DNA from: Anaerolineaceae bacterium 46_22
Lineage (GTDB): Bacteria; Chloroflexota; Anaerolineae; Anaerolineales; Anaerolineaceae
Length of the DNA stretch: 5,519 bases
Direction of reading: 5' to 3'
NCBI GenBank assembly: GCA_001508595.1
Contig: LGHA01000083.1
Coordinates: 1-5,519 of the forward strand
In this document: in pieces, positions 1-5,519 of the stretch
Layout of the letters: each line of letters begins with the position of its first letter
How positions within the stretch are numbered: position 1 is the first letter of the stretch
Notes under the pieces: generated by a model
Database searches by the model: none
The model's input: only the letters and a program-made list of their open reading frames with translations
Told to the model about the DNA's origin: nothing
Program-made: the position numbers and the translations under genes

Positions 1-494
1 CCAGAAGAAGGGTCACCCAGAAATTTAACCGGGGGCAGTTTTTTTGTGTCAAAATAAACTTTGGCGGTATTTTCAATGGTTAACTTGACGTCCGGCCAGT
101 CCGCGTAAATTTCATCCCCATTTTCATTCCAACCGCTGATCATGTACCGCAACTCCGTTCCAGCTTGCTGCGGAGGAAGGCTTGCTTCCCAACTCCATCG
201 GTATCCCCAATTGAGCGTGTCCCAAATCATGCCCACTTTCACAAAATTTACGACGTATCCCTTTTCTGCTTTACCTCGAGAACCAACCGGGTTCTGCCCA
301 TCCAATGTGTAATAGCAGGCGATTTGATCAATCATTACATCCGGCCCTGACTGGACAATGAGTTTTATGGGTTCATTCGGTTTAGGGTCTTGAGGAATCG
401 AAGCATAAGCATGCTGCAAACCTCTCTGTGTCGTGCGTTGATAGAGCAGCTTCAAGAGATCCGTTGATAAAGTACCAAAGATAAAGTCTTCCAT
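1..494 (-). CDS. GH13 alpha-amylase-type enzyme, N-terminal part only (runs off the window)
   Basis: The minus-strand frame stays open for 164 codons from an ATG at 494 to the window edge. The protein begins MEDFIFGTLSTD and has no signal peptide, so it is probably cytoplasmic. The visible part looks like the beta-sandwich N-terminal domain that precedes the catalytic barrel in a group of Chloroflexota GH13 amylases. I recognise the stretch ACYYTLDGQNPVGSRG (around residues 60-75), a chitobiase-like 'YYTxDGxxP' pattern. I also recognise WDTLNWGY, then a Trp-rich segment, an 'RYMISGWNENG' strand and the ADWPD motif (around residues 132-136). The catalytic domain is outside the window, so the exact specificity (alpha-amylase, neopullulanase or cyclomaltodextrinase) cannot be told. 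A weak Shine-Dalgarno (AAGGA) lies 14 bases upstream. A CATAAT box at 514-519 could be a -10, but no good -35 is seen. Expected role: hydrolysing maltodextrins imported by the neighbouring transporter. The family call rests on remembered resemblance. Confidence 0.72.
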   Translation of the reverse strand, partial: MEDFIFGTLSTDLLKLLYQRTTQRGLQHAYASIPQDPKPNEPIKLIVQSGPDVMIDQIACYYTLDGQNPVGSRGKAEKGYVVNFVKVGMIWDTLNWGYRWSWEASLPPQQAGTELRYMISGWNENGDEIYADWPDVKLTIENTAKVYFDTKKLPPVKFLGDPSS

Positions 495-530
495 AATTAA
501 TAAATCTATCCTTATTATGTTTGCTGGATT

Positions 531-584
531 AAATAAAAAACCTCTACTGACTCTCATGCAAATGAATTTGAAAGTCAGTAGAGG
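531..584 (-). terminator. Rho-independent terminator after malG
   Basis: Positions 541-552 (cctctactgact) pair perfectly with 573-584 (agtcagtagagg), a 12-bp stem with a 20-base loop. Read on the minus strand, the stem is followed at once by TTTTTTATTT (540 to 531). It begins 14 bases past the malG stop and ends the mal transcript ahead of the GH13 gene. The GH13 gene therefore needs read-through or its own promoter. Confidence 0.88.
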
Positions 585-598
585 TATCGCTTACAAAA

Positions 599-1489
599 TT
601 AACCTTTCACCGCGCCAGCCGTCAAACCGCCAACAATCTGATCCTGCAAAACAAGATAAATGATCATAATTGGCAGCGCGGCTATCAAAGCACCAGCCGA
701 AAATACACCCCAGTTTTGGGTATATTGACCTGAAGTATAAATCTGCAATCCAACCATAACAGTCTGAAGTTCACGCTTCGTTAACAATGTTCGTGCAATG
801 ATGAATTCGCCATAGGTGCCAATGAAGCTCAAAATCCCAATCACAACCAAAATTGGTCTTAATAATGGGAGGATCAGCTTGGAAAAAACCTGCCAATCAT
901 TTGCACCATCAACATGGGCAGATTCATCGATGTCTCGGGGAATCGTATCCATATACCCCTTCATCAACCAGATGTTCATACCCATTGCCCCGCCCAAATA
1001 GACAAGGATCAAGCCGGCATGTGTGTTGAGACCAAGCGCAGCAAACACATCACCAATTTGTTTGCTGATTGAGAATAACGCAACAATCGCTAATAAATTT
1101 GGGAAGCTTTGCACAAGCAAGATCGTCTTCAATAACTCCTGTCGACCTTTGAAACGGAAACGGGAAAAGGCAAAAGCCGCCATCGTTGTTAGAGTCAAAG
1201 TTAACACTGTCGTAATCACAGATATTTTAATCGAGTTCCATAACCATGTAAAAAATGGGAAGATAGGGTTATTGATTAGCTCTCGAAAATTCTGAATTCC
1301 AGCATTATCAGGGATCAATTTTTGTGTCGCAAGGTTATTGACCGGGTCGATTGAGGCAGATATGATCCAAATCACAGGAAAAATACTGAAAATGATAAGA
1401 ACAACCGCCAAAATCCATCGGAGAATTAATCCAAGACGGCGTTGTTGAGTAATTGTTCTTGTTTTCTTTTCTTTTACTTGATCAGACAT
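599..1489 (-). CDS. malG: Maltose/maltodextrin ABC transporter permease MalG
   Basis: This is one of the two membrane subunits of the maltodextrin importer and forms the channel with MalF. It has 296 residues, the same length I recall for E. coli MalG. Six membrane segments can be seen, near residues 20-44, 86-108, 119-141, 158-178, 210-232 and 264-284. The cytoplasmic EAA loop that docks the ATPase is at about 189-208 (ESAHVDGA, then the conserved LILPL). Other MalG landmarks are FPVIWIISAS, WLWNSIKIS, GLNTHAGLI-VYLGG and the C-terminus GLTAGAVKG, which closely matches the enteric ending. The ATG at 1489 is chosen because GGAGGAGG lies 9 bases upstream. An in-frame TTG at 1498 directly abuts that site and is unlikely. 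The start overlaps the end of malF by 8 bases, implying translational coupling. The first EAA residue pair is ES rather than EA, a minor variant. Confidence 0.95.
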   Translation of the reverse strand: MSDQVKEKKTRTITQQRRLGLILRWILAVVLIIFSIFPVIWIISASIDPVNNLATQKLIPDNAGIQNFRELINNPIFPFFTWLWNSIKISVITTVLTLTLTTMAAFAFSRFRFKGRQELLKTILLVQSFPNLLAIVALFSISKQIGDVFAALGLNTHAGLILVYLGGAMGMNIWLMKGYMDTIPRDIDESAHVDGANDWQVFSKLILPLLRPILVVIGILSFIGTYGEFIIARTLLTKRELQTVMVGLQIYTSGQYTQNWGVFSAGALIAALPIMIIYLVLQDQIVGGLTAGAVKG

Positions 1490-3086
1490 TTTCTCCAACC
1501 TCCTCCCACATGTTGGTGAACCTGAATTGAATCAAAGACATGGCGGCGATCAGGATAAACAGTACAACAGAAATCGCTGACGCATAACCATATTGAACAC
1601 CGCGACCACTTGCAAAGGCTAAATTGTAGACATAGCTGATGATGATATCCGTGTAGCCTGCCGTCGTTGTTGCAGTTGGTATTGGCGGTCCACCATTGAT
1701 GAAGACGTAAATAAGGTTAAAGTTGTTAAAGTTGAAAATAAAAGAAGCAATCATCAACGGGCCAACAGAAACCAAAAGCAATGGCAGCGTGATCCGCCAG
1801 AAACGTTGAAAACCAGTCGCACCGTCTACCTCTGCAGCTTCATAGATGTCACTTGGGATCGACTGCAACGCGCCGCTTGTCACCAGCATCCAGTATGGAT
1901 ATCCCAGCCAGGTGTTCACCGTCAAAATAGCAATTCTTGCTAGGGTGGGTACGTTGAACCAATCTGGTGATATACCAAAAACGCTTTCTAACATTCGATT
2001 GACAATCCCCAGATTTGGATTTAACATACCTCGCCAAATTAAGATCGTGATCAAACTGGGGATGGTGTATGGGATGATCAAAAACGACCGTAATAACTTC
2101 TTTCCTTTAAAGTTAGGGTCTCCGTAAATGACTGAAATTAATAATCCCAACGAAAAAGTCAGCAATAGGCTCATTGAAGCAAAAATGAAGTTCCATGTGA
2201 CAATCGTAACCAGGGGTCCTCGCAGACCAGGGCTGGTAGCAAATTCTACAAAATTATCAATGCCAATGACGGTGTTATAACCGGGAATGAGCTGCGTTCC
2301 ATCCCTTGCTGTCCAGGTGCCTTCCCGGTCATAGTAAATTTTTCCGGTTTGTTGGTTTGTAAAGGTGTTATCCTCTGGATTGTATTCATACAGTGGAAGA
2401 AGTTCTGCCGCCTCAGAAGGCGACCTGACCTGAATTGTTTTTTCAGGATCACCAAATTTGATTTTTGTGAGGTTTTGATCCGTTGCAGCGAGGATCCTGT
2501 TCAAACGGGTATAGCCTTCAATCGTAACAGGCGCCCCATCATCATCAATCTCACCAATACCATTTTCACCCTGCACAACATCAAAAATGCGTTCATCCCC
2601 TTCAGATTCAACCGGTCTGGCAATAAAAGTGTTTCCTTCATTGTCCTTCACCCACAAAAGGTAATCATTATCATTTGATCGGTAGGCAACCCATTCGTAG
2701 GCTTTGCCCGTTTCAGGCAAATAAGTCTGGTTGGTTATCTGTTCAATCGCCTGTGTTTGCGATATTAAGTGCCCATCACCGTAATTCGTGAAGGCGTTAT
2801 AAATTGTAAACAGAATTGGAAAAATTGAAAAAAGCAACCAGGCAGACAGGCCAACAGCCATCCAGCGTAAGTGACTTAACTTTGGAATTAAGAACGCTGC
2901 TGAAATTAGGAGGATGATGATGATAAAAACAACGGTGAGGGGAATATAGCCCATGCTGGCTAATTGGTAGGTGATGTATCCAAGCAAAACATCCACTGCT
3001 ATGATAATGAAGGTGGTTATGAAGGAAGAAAGGCTTGAAATTGACTTCTTTGCCACAGTTCCTATGGAACCATTCTTATTTTCCAT
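1482..3086 (-). CDS. malF: Maltose/maltodextrin ABC transporter permease MalF, with full P2 loop
   Basis: This membrane subunit pairs with MalG and contacts the binding protein on the outside. It has 534 residues, slightly longer than E. coli MalF (514). Three N-terminal membrane segments (about 22-44, 49-67 and 76-98) are followed by an extracytoplasmic loop of about 190 residues (99-292), then five more (about 293-321, 331-351, 383-404, 438-456 and 500-520). That is the eight-helix MalF plan. The loop lines up with the enteric P2 domain as I remember it: FTNY at its start, a TGK-Y element, 'LPLYEYN...TNQQTGKIYYD' and 'LIPGY...NF' before the next helix. The EAA loop is at about 416-437 (EAAEVDGATGFQRFWRITLPLL). 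Other landmarks are NTWLGYPYWM, PLMIASFIFNFNNFNLI, NGGPP and TTTAGYTDIIISYVYNLAF. The ATG at 3086 has AAGGAG nine bases upstream. A 74-base gap with a hairpin separates it from malE. Confidence 0.96.
   Translation of the reverse strand: MENKNGSIGTVAKKSISSLSSFITTFIIIAVDVLLGYITYQLASMGYIPLTVVFIIIILLISAAFLIPKLSHLRWMAVGLSAWLLFSIFPILFTIYNAFTNYGDGHLISQTQAIEQITNQTYLPETGKAYEWVAYRSNDNDYLLWVKDNEGNTFIARPVESEGDERIFDVVQGENGIGEIDDDGAPVTIEGYTRLNRILAATDQNLTKIKFGDPEKTIQVRSPSEAAELLPLYEYNPEDNTFTNQQTGKIYYDREGTWTARDGTQLIPGYNTVIGIDNFVEFATSPGLRGPLVTIVTWNFIFASMSLLLTFSLGLLISVIYGDPNFKGKKLLRSFLIIPYTIPSLITILIWRGMLNPNLGIVNRMLESVFGISPDWFNVPTLARIAILTVNTWLGYPYWMLVTSGALQSIPSDIYEAAEVDGATGFQRFWRITLPLLLVSVGPLMIASFIFNFNNFNLIYVFINGGPPIPTATTTAGYTDIIISYVYNLAFASGRGVQYGYASAISVVLFILIAAMSLIQFRFTNMWEEVGENV
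1499..1506 (-). promoter_or_regulatory. Shine-Dalgarno site of malG, inside malF
   Basis: The minus strand reads GGAGGAGG here, then nine bases, then the ATG at 1489. It sits within the last codons of malF. It fixes the malG start at 1489 and argues against the TTG at 1498, which touches the site. Confidence 0.8.
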
Positions 3087-3112
3087 ACCCTGTGTCTCCT
3101 TTCAATGATTAC

Positions 3113-3143
3113 AAAAGGAGACCAGGCAAACCTGGTCTCCTTT
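3113..3143 (-). terminator. malE-malF intergenic hairpin (partial terminator or mRNA-stabilising stem)
   Basis: Positions 3114-3126 (aaaggagaccagg) and 3131-3143 (cctggtctccttt) form a perfect 13-bp stem with a 4-base loop. On the minus strand the stem ends in TTTT and runs on into GTAATC, so the U-tract is short. It lies between the malE stop and the malF Shine-Dalgarno. Such stems between a binding-protein gene and its permease genes usually cut downstream expression or protect the upstream message, which gives more binding protein than permease. The stem is seen directly; the function is inferred. Confidence 0.72.
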
Positions 3144-3160
3144 GATTTTAGTTTTTCACA

Positions 3161-4738
3161 CTAATCCTGGATAATCTCAAGCAAGTGAGTTTCCGGATCA
3201 TAGATGAATTGAACTTCACCCTCTTCCTCAACAGTGAAGGTGATATTATCGCCGCCAGCAACGCCATCAACACCATAGTTGGTATCCCAGCCGCCGTCGT
3301 GGGCAACTTTGATTTCGTAATCGCCTGCAGGAATGGTAAAGGTTGCATAGTACAGACCGTCATCGCCCAATTCCATTGCGGTATCGGCGCACGCAGGATC
3401 CCATTCACAGTCAGAAACTGTCGACTGCCATGAACCAGGCAGGTTGATCATACCTGTCGTATCGGAGGAAATCGCTGCAACAATCGCTTCTTGTGCAAAT
3501 GTATAAGCTTCTTCAGGGGTCTTCTCGCCATTCAAAATGAAGGTGAGTGCATTACCCCAGTCGCCCCAGACTTTGCCCATTTCAGGAATAGCGGGCATTG
3601 GCTGGGCATTGGCACCAGCTTCAGCAATTGCCTGCAAGTCAGGATCATCCATGGCTTCCAGTGCAGGAACATAGGCTGGAACACGGGGGTCAACTTCATA
3701 GAATTTCAGCATTGTCTCCTGTGTAGCGACATATTCGGTTAAGAATGCTTGCGCTAAAAGGATATTCTCACTGAAAGCGTTGATCATGAAGCCCTGAACG
3801 CCCATGAAGGGTTGGCCGCCATCGGGGAATGCTGCAACAGCAAAGGGTGTGCCGGCTTCACGCAGGTTGTTAAGCTCCCATGGACCGTTCATGAAGAAGG
3901 CGACATCGCCATTCAGGAACATGGACTTGGCTGTCGTGTTATCGGTATTATCAGAAAGAATCCCGTCTTCAACCCACTGGAGTGCCATCTCACCGAACTG
4001 GATCATACCTTCGCTGCCGACACCAACATCGGTCGGATCGTAGTCACCGTTCTCATCGGTGCCGAAGATGTAACCGCCCTGAGAGGTCATCCAGGGATAG
4101 GCATCATAGGATGTGCCAGCCAGAACAATACCGTATTGCACGGTACCGTCTGCAATCAACTGTTCACTGATCGAATAGACTTCATCCCATGTTGTTGGTG
4201 GCTCTTCAACATAGTCTGTGTTGTAGAAAAAGCCCAGGTTTTCTGTTGCGTAGGGCATGCCGTAAAGTTCACCCTCATAAGTAAAAGCGTTCAGAGCTTC
4301 CTCAACAAATTCATCGGCTTTTGGCCCCAGGTCAATCGGGGCAACCAGACCGCTGGCAACCAGCGCTGCTGCCTGGTCATGTGCCAGGATGATGATGTCA
4401 GGACCTTCGCCTGCGGGTGCAGCAACAGAGAACTGGTCTCGAATACCTGAAATGTTTTCAACAACAAGTTCCACGCCGTATTCTGCCAGGAAATCAGTTG
4501 CCAGTTCACTTAAGACTGGTGCACGCTGCTCATCTGCCCAAATTCGGATGGATGCTGAAGGCTCAACAACTTCTTCTGTTGGCTCAGTCTCTTCCGCAGG
4601 CGGTTCTGTCTCCTCCGCTGGGGGCTCAGTCTCTTCGGCTGGCGGTTCAGTTGGTTCGGGAGTCGCTTCAGGCGCACAAGCCCCGAGAACAAAACTGGCG
4701 ATTAGTATCACCGCTAATAAAATAAACCTTTTCTTCAT
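3161..4738 (-). CDS. malE: Maltodextrin-binding lipoprotein MalE with C-terminal X25-like domain
   Basis: This is the extracytoplasmic receptor that captures maltodextrins for MalF-MalG. Residues 1-20 are a lipoprotein signal (MKKRF, a hydrophobic core, LGA) with the lipidated Cys at 21. Residues about 22-60 form a Pro/Glu/Thr linker with TEPPAEE three times (30-50) and a degenerate TEPTEE. The bilobed binding domain covers about 62-430. Its start, IRIWADEQRAP, is typical of MalE-type proteins, followed by GPDIIILAHDQAA, YGMPYATENLGFFYN, FMNGPWEL, GVQGFMINAFS, DPRVPAYVPAL and a closing ALTFILNGEKTPEEA. Residues about 431-525 are extra compared with classical MalE. They resemble the X25 module of pullulanases and amylases: GSWQSTVSDCEWDPAC, then DDGLYYATFTIPAGDYEIKVA, NYG, GGDNITF and a final 'FIYDPETHLLEI'. 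The Cys pair (444 and 450) could form a disulfide. The ATG has AAGGAG six bases upstream. No terminator separates it from the regulator gene upstream. The X25 call comes from remembered motifs; the transporter role is firm. Confidence 0.94.
   Translation of the reverse strand: MKKRFILLAVILIASFVLGACAPEATPEPTEPPAEETEPPAEETEPPAEETEPTEEVVEPSASIRIWADEQRAPVLSELATDFLAEYGVELVVENISGIRDQFSVAAPAGEGPDIIILAHDQAAALVASGLVAPIDLGPKADEFVEEALNAFTYEGELYGMPYATENLGFFYNTDYVEEPPTTWDEVYSISEQLIADGTVQYGIVLAGTSYDAYPWMTSQGGYIFGTDENGDYDPTDVGVGSEGMIQFGEMALQWVEDGILSDNTDNTTAKSMFLNGDVAFFMNGPWELNNLREAGTPFAVAAFPDGGQPFMGVQGFMINAFSENILLAQAFLTEYVATQETMLKFYEVDPRVPAYVPALEAMDDPDLQAIAEAGANAQPMPAIPEMGKVWGDWGNALTFILNGEKTPEEAYTFAQEAIVAAISSDTTGMINLPGSWQSTVSDCEWDPACADTAMELGDDGLYYATFTIPAGDYEIKVAHDGGWDTNYGVDGVAGGDNITFTVEEEGEVQFIYDPETHLLEIIQD
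4581..4651 (-). repeat. 21-bp tandem repeat coding the TEPPAEE linker of MalE
   Basis: Three consecutive 21-base units (4581-4601, 4602-4622 and 4623-4643) match closely, with silent differences among them. A fourth, diverged unit begins at 4644. They encode the acidic Pro-rich spacer between the lipidated Cys and the sugar-binding domain. The unit length is a whole number of codons, so copy-number changes would alter spacer length without a frameshift. Confidence 0.85.
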
Positions 4739-4749
4739 TTTTTACTCCT

Positions 4750-4760
4750 TTGATGTGTAA
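4750..4760 (-). promoter_or_regulatory. Candidate operator, copy upstream of malE
   Basis: The minus strand reads TTACACATCAA, identical to 5265-5275 in front of the regulator gene. It lies just before and touching the malE Shine-Dalgarno. Only its outer bases (TT...AA) are symmetric, so it may be part of a larger site or not an operator at all. The identity is seen; binding by the MarR-type protein is inferred. Confidence 0.4.
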
Positions 4761-4788
4761 TTAAGATATTTTTTTACGTGATGTTGAA
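4760..4788 (-). promoter_or_regulatory. Weak candidate promoter for malE
   Basis: On the minus strand TTCAAC (4788-4783) and CTTAAT (4765-4760) are 17 bases apart. They match the sigma-A-type consensus at 3 of 6 and 4 of 6 positions. An A7 run lies in the spacer. Transcription would start within the 11-mer at 4750-4760. malE may instead be read only from the promoter upstream of the regulator gene, since no terminator lies between the two genes. Confidence 0.3.
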
Positions 4789-4801
4789 TCTCAGCTGATG
4801 T

Positions 4802-5251
4802 TCAGCCATAGACAGCGCGCGACAGTTCTTTTTCGATGCTGCTGCTAATTTTTCTAAATACTTCCAGCTGATCTTCGTTCAGTTTTGATAACATTTCTGT
4901 AACGTATTCCTGGTATTCTAAATTCACCTCCTTATACACTTGTTCACCTAGTTTTGAAAGATAAAGCTGGAAACTCCTTCTATCTTCTGGATTTTCCAAT
5001 CGGTAAATCAAGTCATCATTTAACATCCCCTTGATAATTCTGGTTGTATTTCCTTTTGTGCACAACAACAATTCACTAAGGTCAATGTAATTTATTCCTG
5101 GATAGTCGTTCAGATGTTTTAATACAAAAAATCGAGTTGCCGTCAAACCAAACCTGGAAAATAGAGATTTTTCTCCATTATCGAGGTGCAGACTGATGGA
5201 TTTCATTGACTGATAAACTGATTGATAATTGTCCGGTGACGACATTACCAT
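4802..5251 (-). CDS. MarR-family transcriptional regulator
   Basis: This is a small winged-helix DNA-binding protein of about 149 residues (147 if the second ATG at 5245 is used), the usual size for MarR proteins, which act as dimers. Numbered from the second ATG, the helix-turn-helix region is about 34-80: 'LTATRFFVLKHL', 'IDLSELLLCTKGNTTRIIKGML' and 'DDLIYRLENPEDRRSF'. The Asp-Arg-Arg hallmark of the MarR wing is at 88-90. Helices about 100-145 would form the dimer arm. There is one Cys (62), at the start of the recognition helix. An in-frame TTG at 5281 would give 159 residues, but it overlaps the last base of a consensus -10 box. It could not be translated from that promoter, so an ATG at 5251 or 5245 is preferred; neither has a strong Shine-Dalgarno. 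The gene lies 63 bases upstream of malE on the same strand with no terminator between, so it probably controls and may be co-transcribed with malEFG. The effector is unknown. Confidence 0.9.
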   Translation of the reverse strand: MVMSSPDNYQSVYQSMKSISLHLDNGEKSLFSRFGLTATRFFVLKHLNDYPGINYIDLSELLLCTKGNTTRIIKGMLNDDLIYRLENPEDRRSFQLYLSKLGEQVYKEVNLEYQEYVTEMLSKLNEDQLEVFRKISSSIEKELSRAVYG

Positions 5252-5264
5252 TTCCCAGATATAG

Positions 5265-5275
5265 TTGATGTGTAA
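5265..5275 (-). promoter_or_regulatory. Candidate operator, copy at the regulator gene's transcription start
   Basis: The minus strand reads TTACACATCAA, starting five bases after the -10 box and spanning the predicted +1. It is the exact partner of 4750-4760. A repressor bound here would block its own promoter, consistent with autoregulation, which is common for MarR proteins. Confidence 0.42.
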
Positions 5276-5280
5276 ACCCA

Positions 5281-5307
5281 ATTATAATACTTTTTTTGAT
5301 TTGTCAA
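5281..5307 (-). promoter_or_regulatory. Promoter of the MarR-type gene
   Basis: On the minus strand a perfect TTGACA (5307-5302) and a perfect TATAAT (5286-5281) are 15 bases apart, with an A7 run in the spacer. The spacing is 2 bases short of the ideal, which could make it weak without help. Predicted transcription start is near 5273, giving a leader of about 20-30 bases. It is the best promoter in the window and probably drives the regulator and, by read-through, malEFG. Confidence 0.68.
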
Positions 5308-5311
5308 TATA

Positions 5312-5488
5312 CATTTTAAGAGAGTGTTGAAAAAAGGGTGTGCTCTGTTTGAAAGTGGGGCGTCTTGTGTCATTTTTATGCTTTTTTGAGGGTTCAATCC
5401 CATAAAACGCGTAAAATCCGATATATTTGTGGGGAATCAGATTAGTTATTTCCCAGAAATTAGAGTTTTTTCACTAGAGTCATTTTAA
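5312..5488. mobile_element. Possible miniature insertion (MITE-like), with flanking direct repeats
   Basis: The 8-mer cattttaa occurs at 5312-5319 and 5481-5488. Just inside it, at near-equal distance (8 and 7 bases), are TGAAAAAA (5328-5335) and its inverse TTTTTTCA (5466-5473), a short imperfect inverted terminal pair. The enclosed 161 bases (5320-5480) hold no credible gene, only stops in all frames and a 52-codon frame that runs into the regulator promoter. The layout resembles a small non-autonomous insertion or the relic of one. The region is AT-rich, so an 8-base match could arise by chance. Beyond 5488 to the window end I see nothing but AT-rich sequence. Confidence 0.25.
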
Positions 5489-5519
5489 ACAATTTTAATT
5501 AATATACGGTTTATTATCA

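Noticed and set aside
165..350. Plus-strand 61-codon frame at the left end
   Set aside because: It is antisense to the GH13 N-terminal domain, whose motifs are recognisable on the minus strand.
3812..4450. Plus-strand open frame of 212 codons opposite malE
   Set aside because: It lies wholly antisense to a clear malE gene and its translation is Cys/Ile-rich with no domain; it is a by-product of malE codon use.
4389..4760. Plus-strand frame with SAGGSVSS repeats
   Set aside because: It is the antisense reading of the 21-bp linker repeat in malE; the repeat belongs to the TEPPAEE coding frame.
4794..4806. Small inverted repeat gctga-tgt-tcagc at the end of the regulator gene
   Set aside because: The stem is only 5 bp and no T-run follows, so it does not support a terminator; read-through into malE remains likely.
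5388..5401. gagggttcaatccc, resembling a tRNA T-arm
   Set aside because: With a 7-base loop only two stem pairs form, and no acceptor, D-arm or anticodon arm is found around it.
5245..5403. Minus-strand 52-codon frame from an ATG at 5403, ending in TAATG at the regulator start
   Set aside because: It has no good ribosome site and no recognisable product, and it reads straight through the consensus promoter; chance is more likely.
5432..5455. Inverted repeat gggaa/ttccc in the upstream non-coding region
   Set aside because: Five base pairs with a long loop and no adjoining T-run; too weak to call.

Overview
The window holds a maltodextrin/starch-uptake locus. Every recognisable gene lies on the minus strand, so transcription runs from high to low coordinates. 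The order is: a MarR-family regulator, the maltodextrin-binding lipoprotein MalE, the permeases MalF and MalG, and the start of an alpha-amylase-type (GH13) gene that leaves the window at position 1. The proteins suggest a member of the Chloroflexota, most likely class Anaerolineae. The reasons are the GH13 N-terminal domain, the lipoprotein with a long Pro/Glu linker, and the X25-type domain with a Cys pair. This placement comes from remembered family resemblance, not from a search.

Layout. Positions 5282-5519 are AT-rich and non-coding. They hold a possible miniature insertion (5320-5480, flanked by an 8-bp direct repeat) and, next to the regulator, a promoter with perfect -35 and -10 hexamers (5302-5307 and 5281-5286). 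The MarR-type gene occupies about 4802-5251. A 63-base gap follows, carrying a weak second promoter candidate and an 11-base sequence that is repeated exactly at the predicted transcription start of the regulator gene. malE (3161-4738) comes next, then a 74-base gap with a perfect 13-bp hairpin, then malF (1482-3086) overlapping malG (599-1489). A strong rho-independent terminator (531-584) closes this unit. The GH13 gene starts at 494.

How it works together. MalE is tethered to the cell surface by lipid, captures maltodextrins and delivers them to the MalF-MalG channel. No ATPase is encoded here, so a MalK/MsmX-like subunit must be supplied from elsewhere. The GH13 enzyme shows no signal peptide and would probably act on imported maltodextrins in the cytoplasm. 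The MarR-type protein is the obvious candidate regulator, and the repeated 11-mer is the best candidate operator.

The features most worth a second look are the C-terminal X25-like module fused to the binding protein, the shared 11-mer, the malE-malF hairpin, the enterobacterial-style P2 loop of MalF, and the MITE-like structure upstream. I did not find a wholly unknown system.
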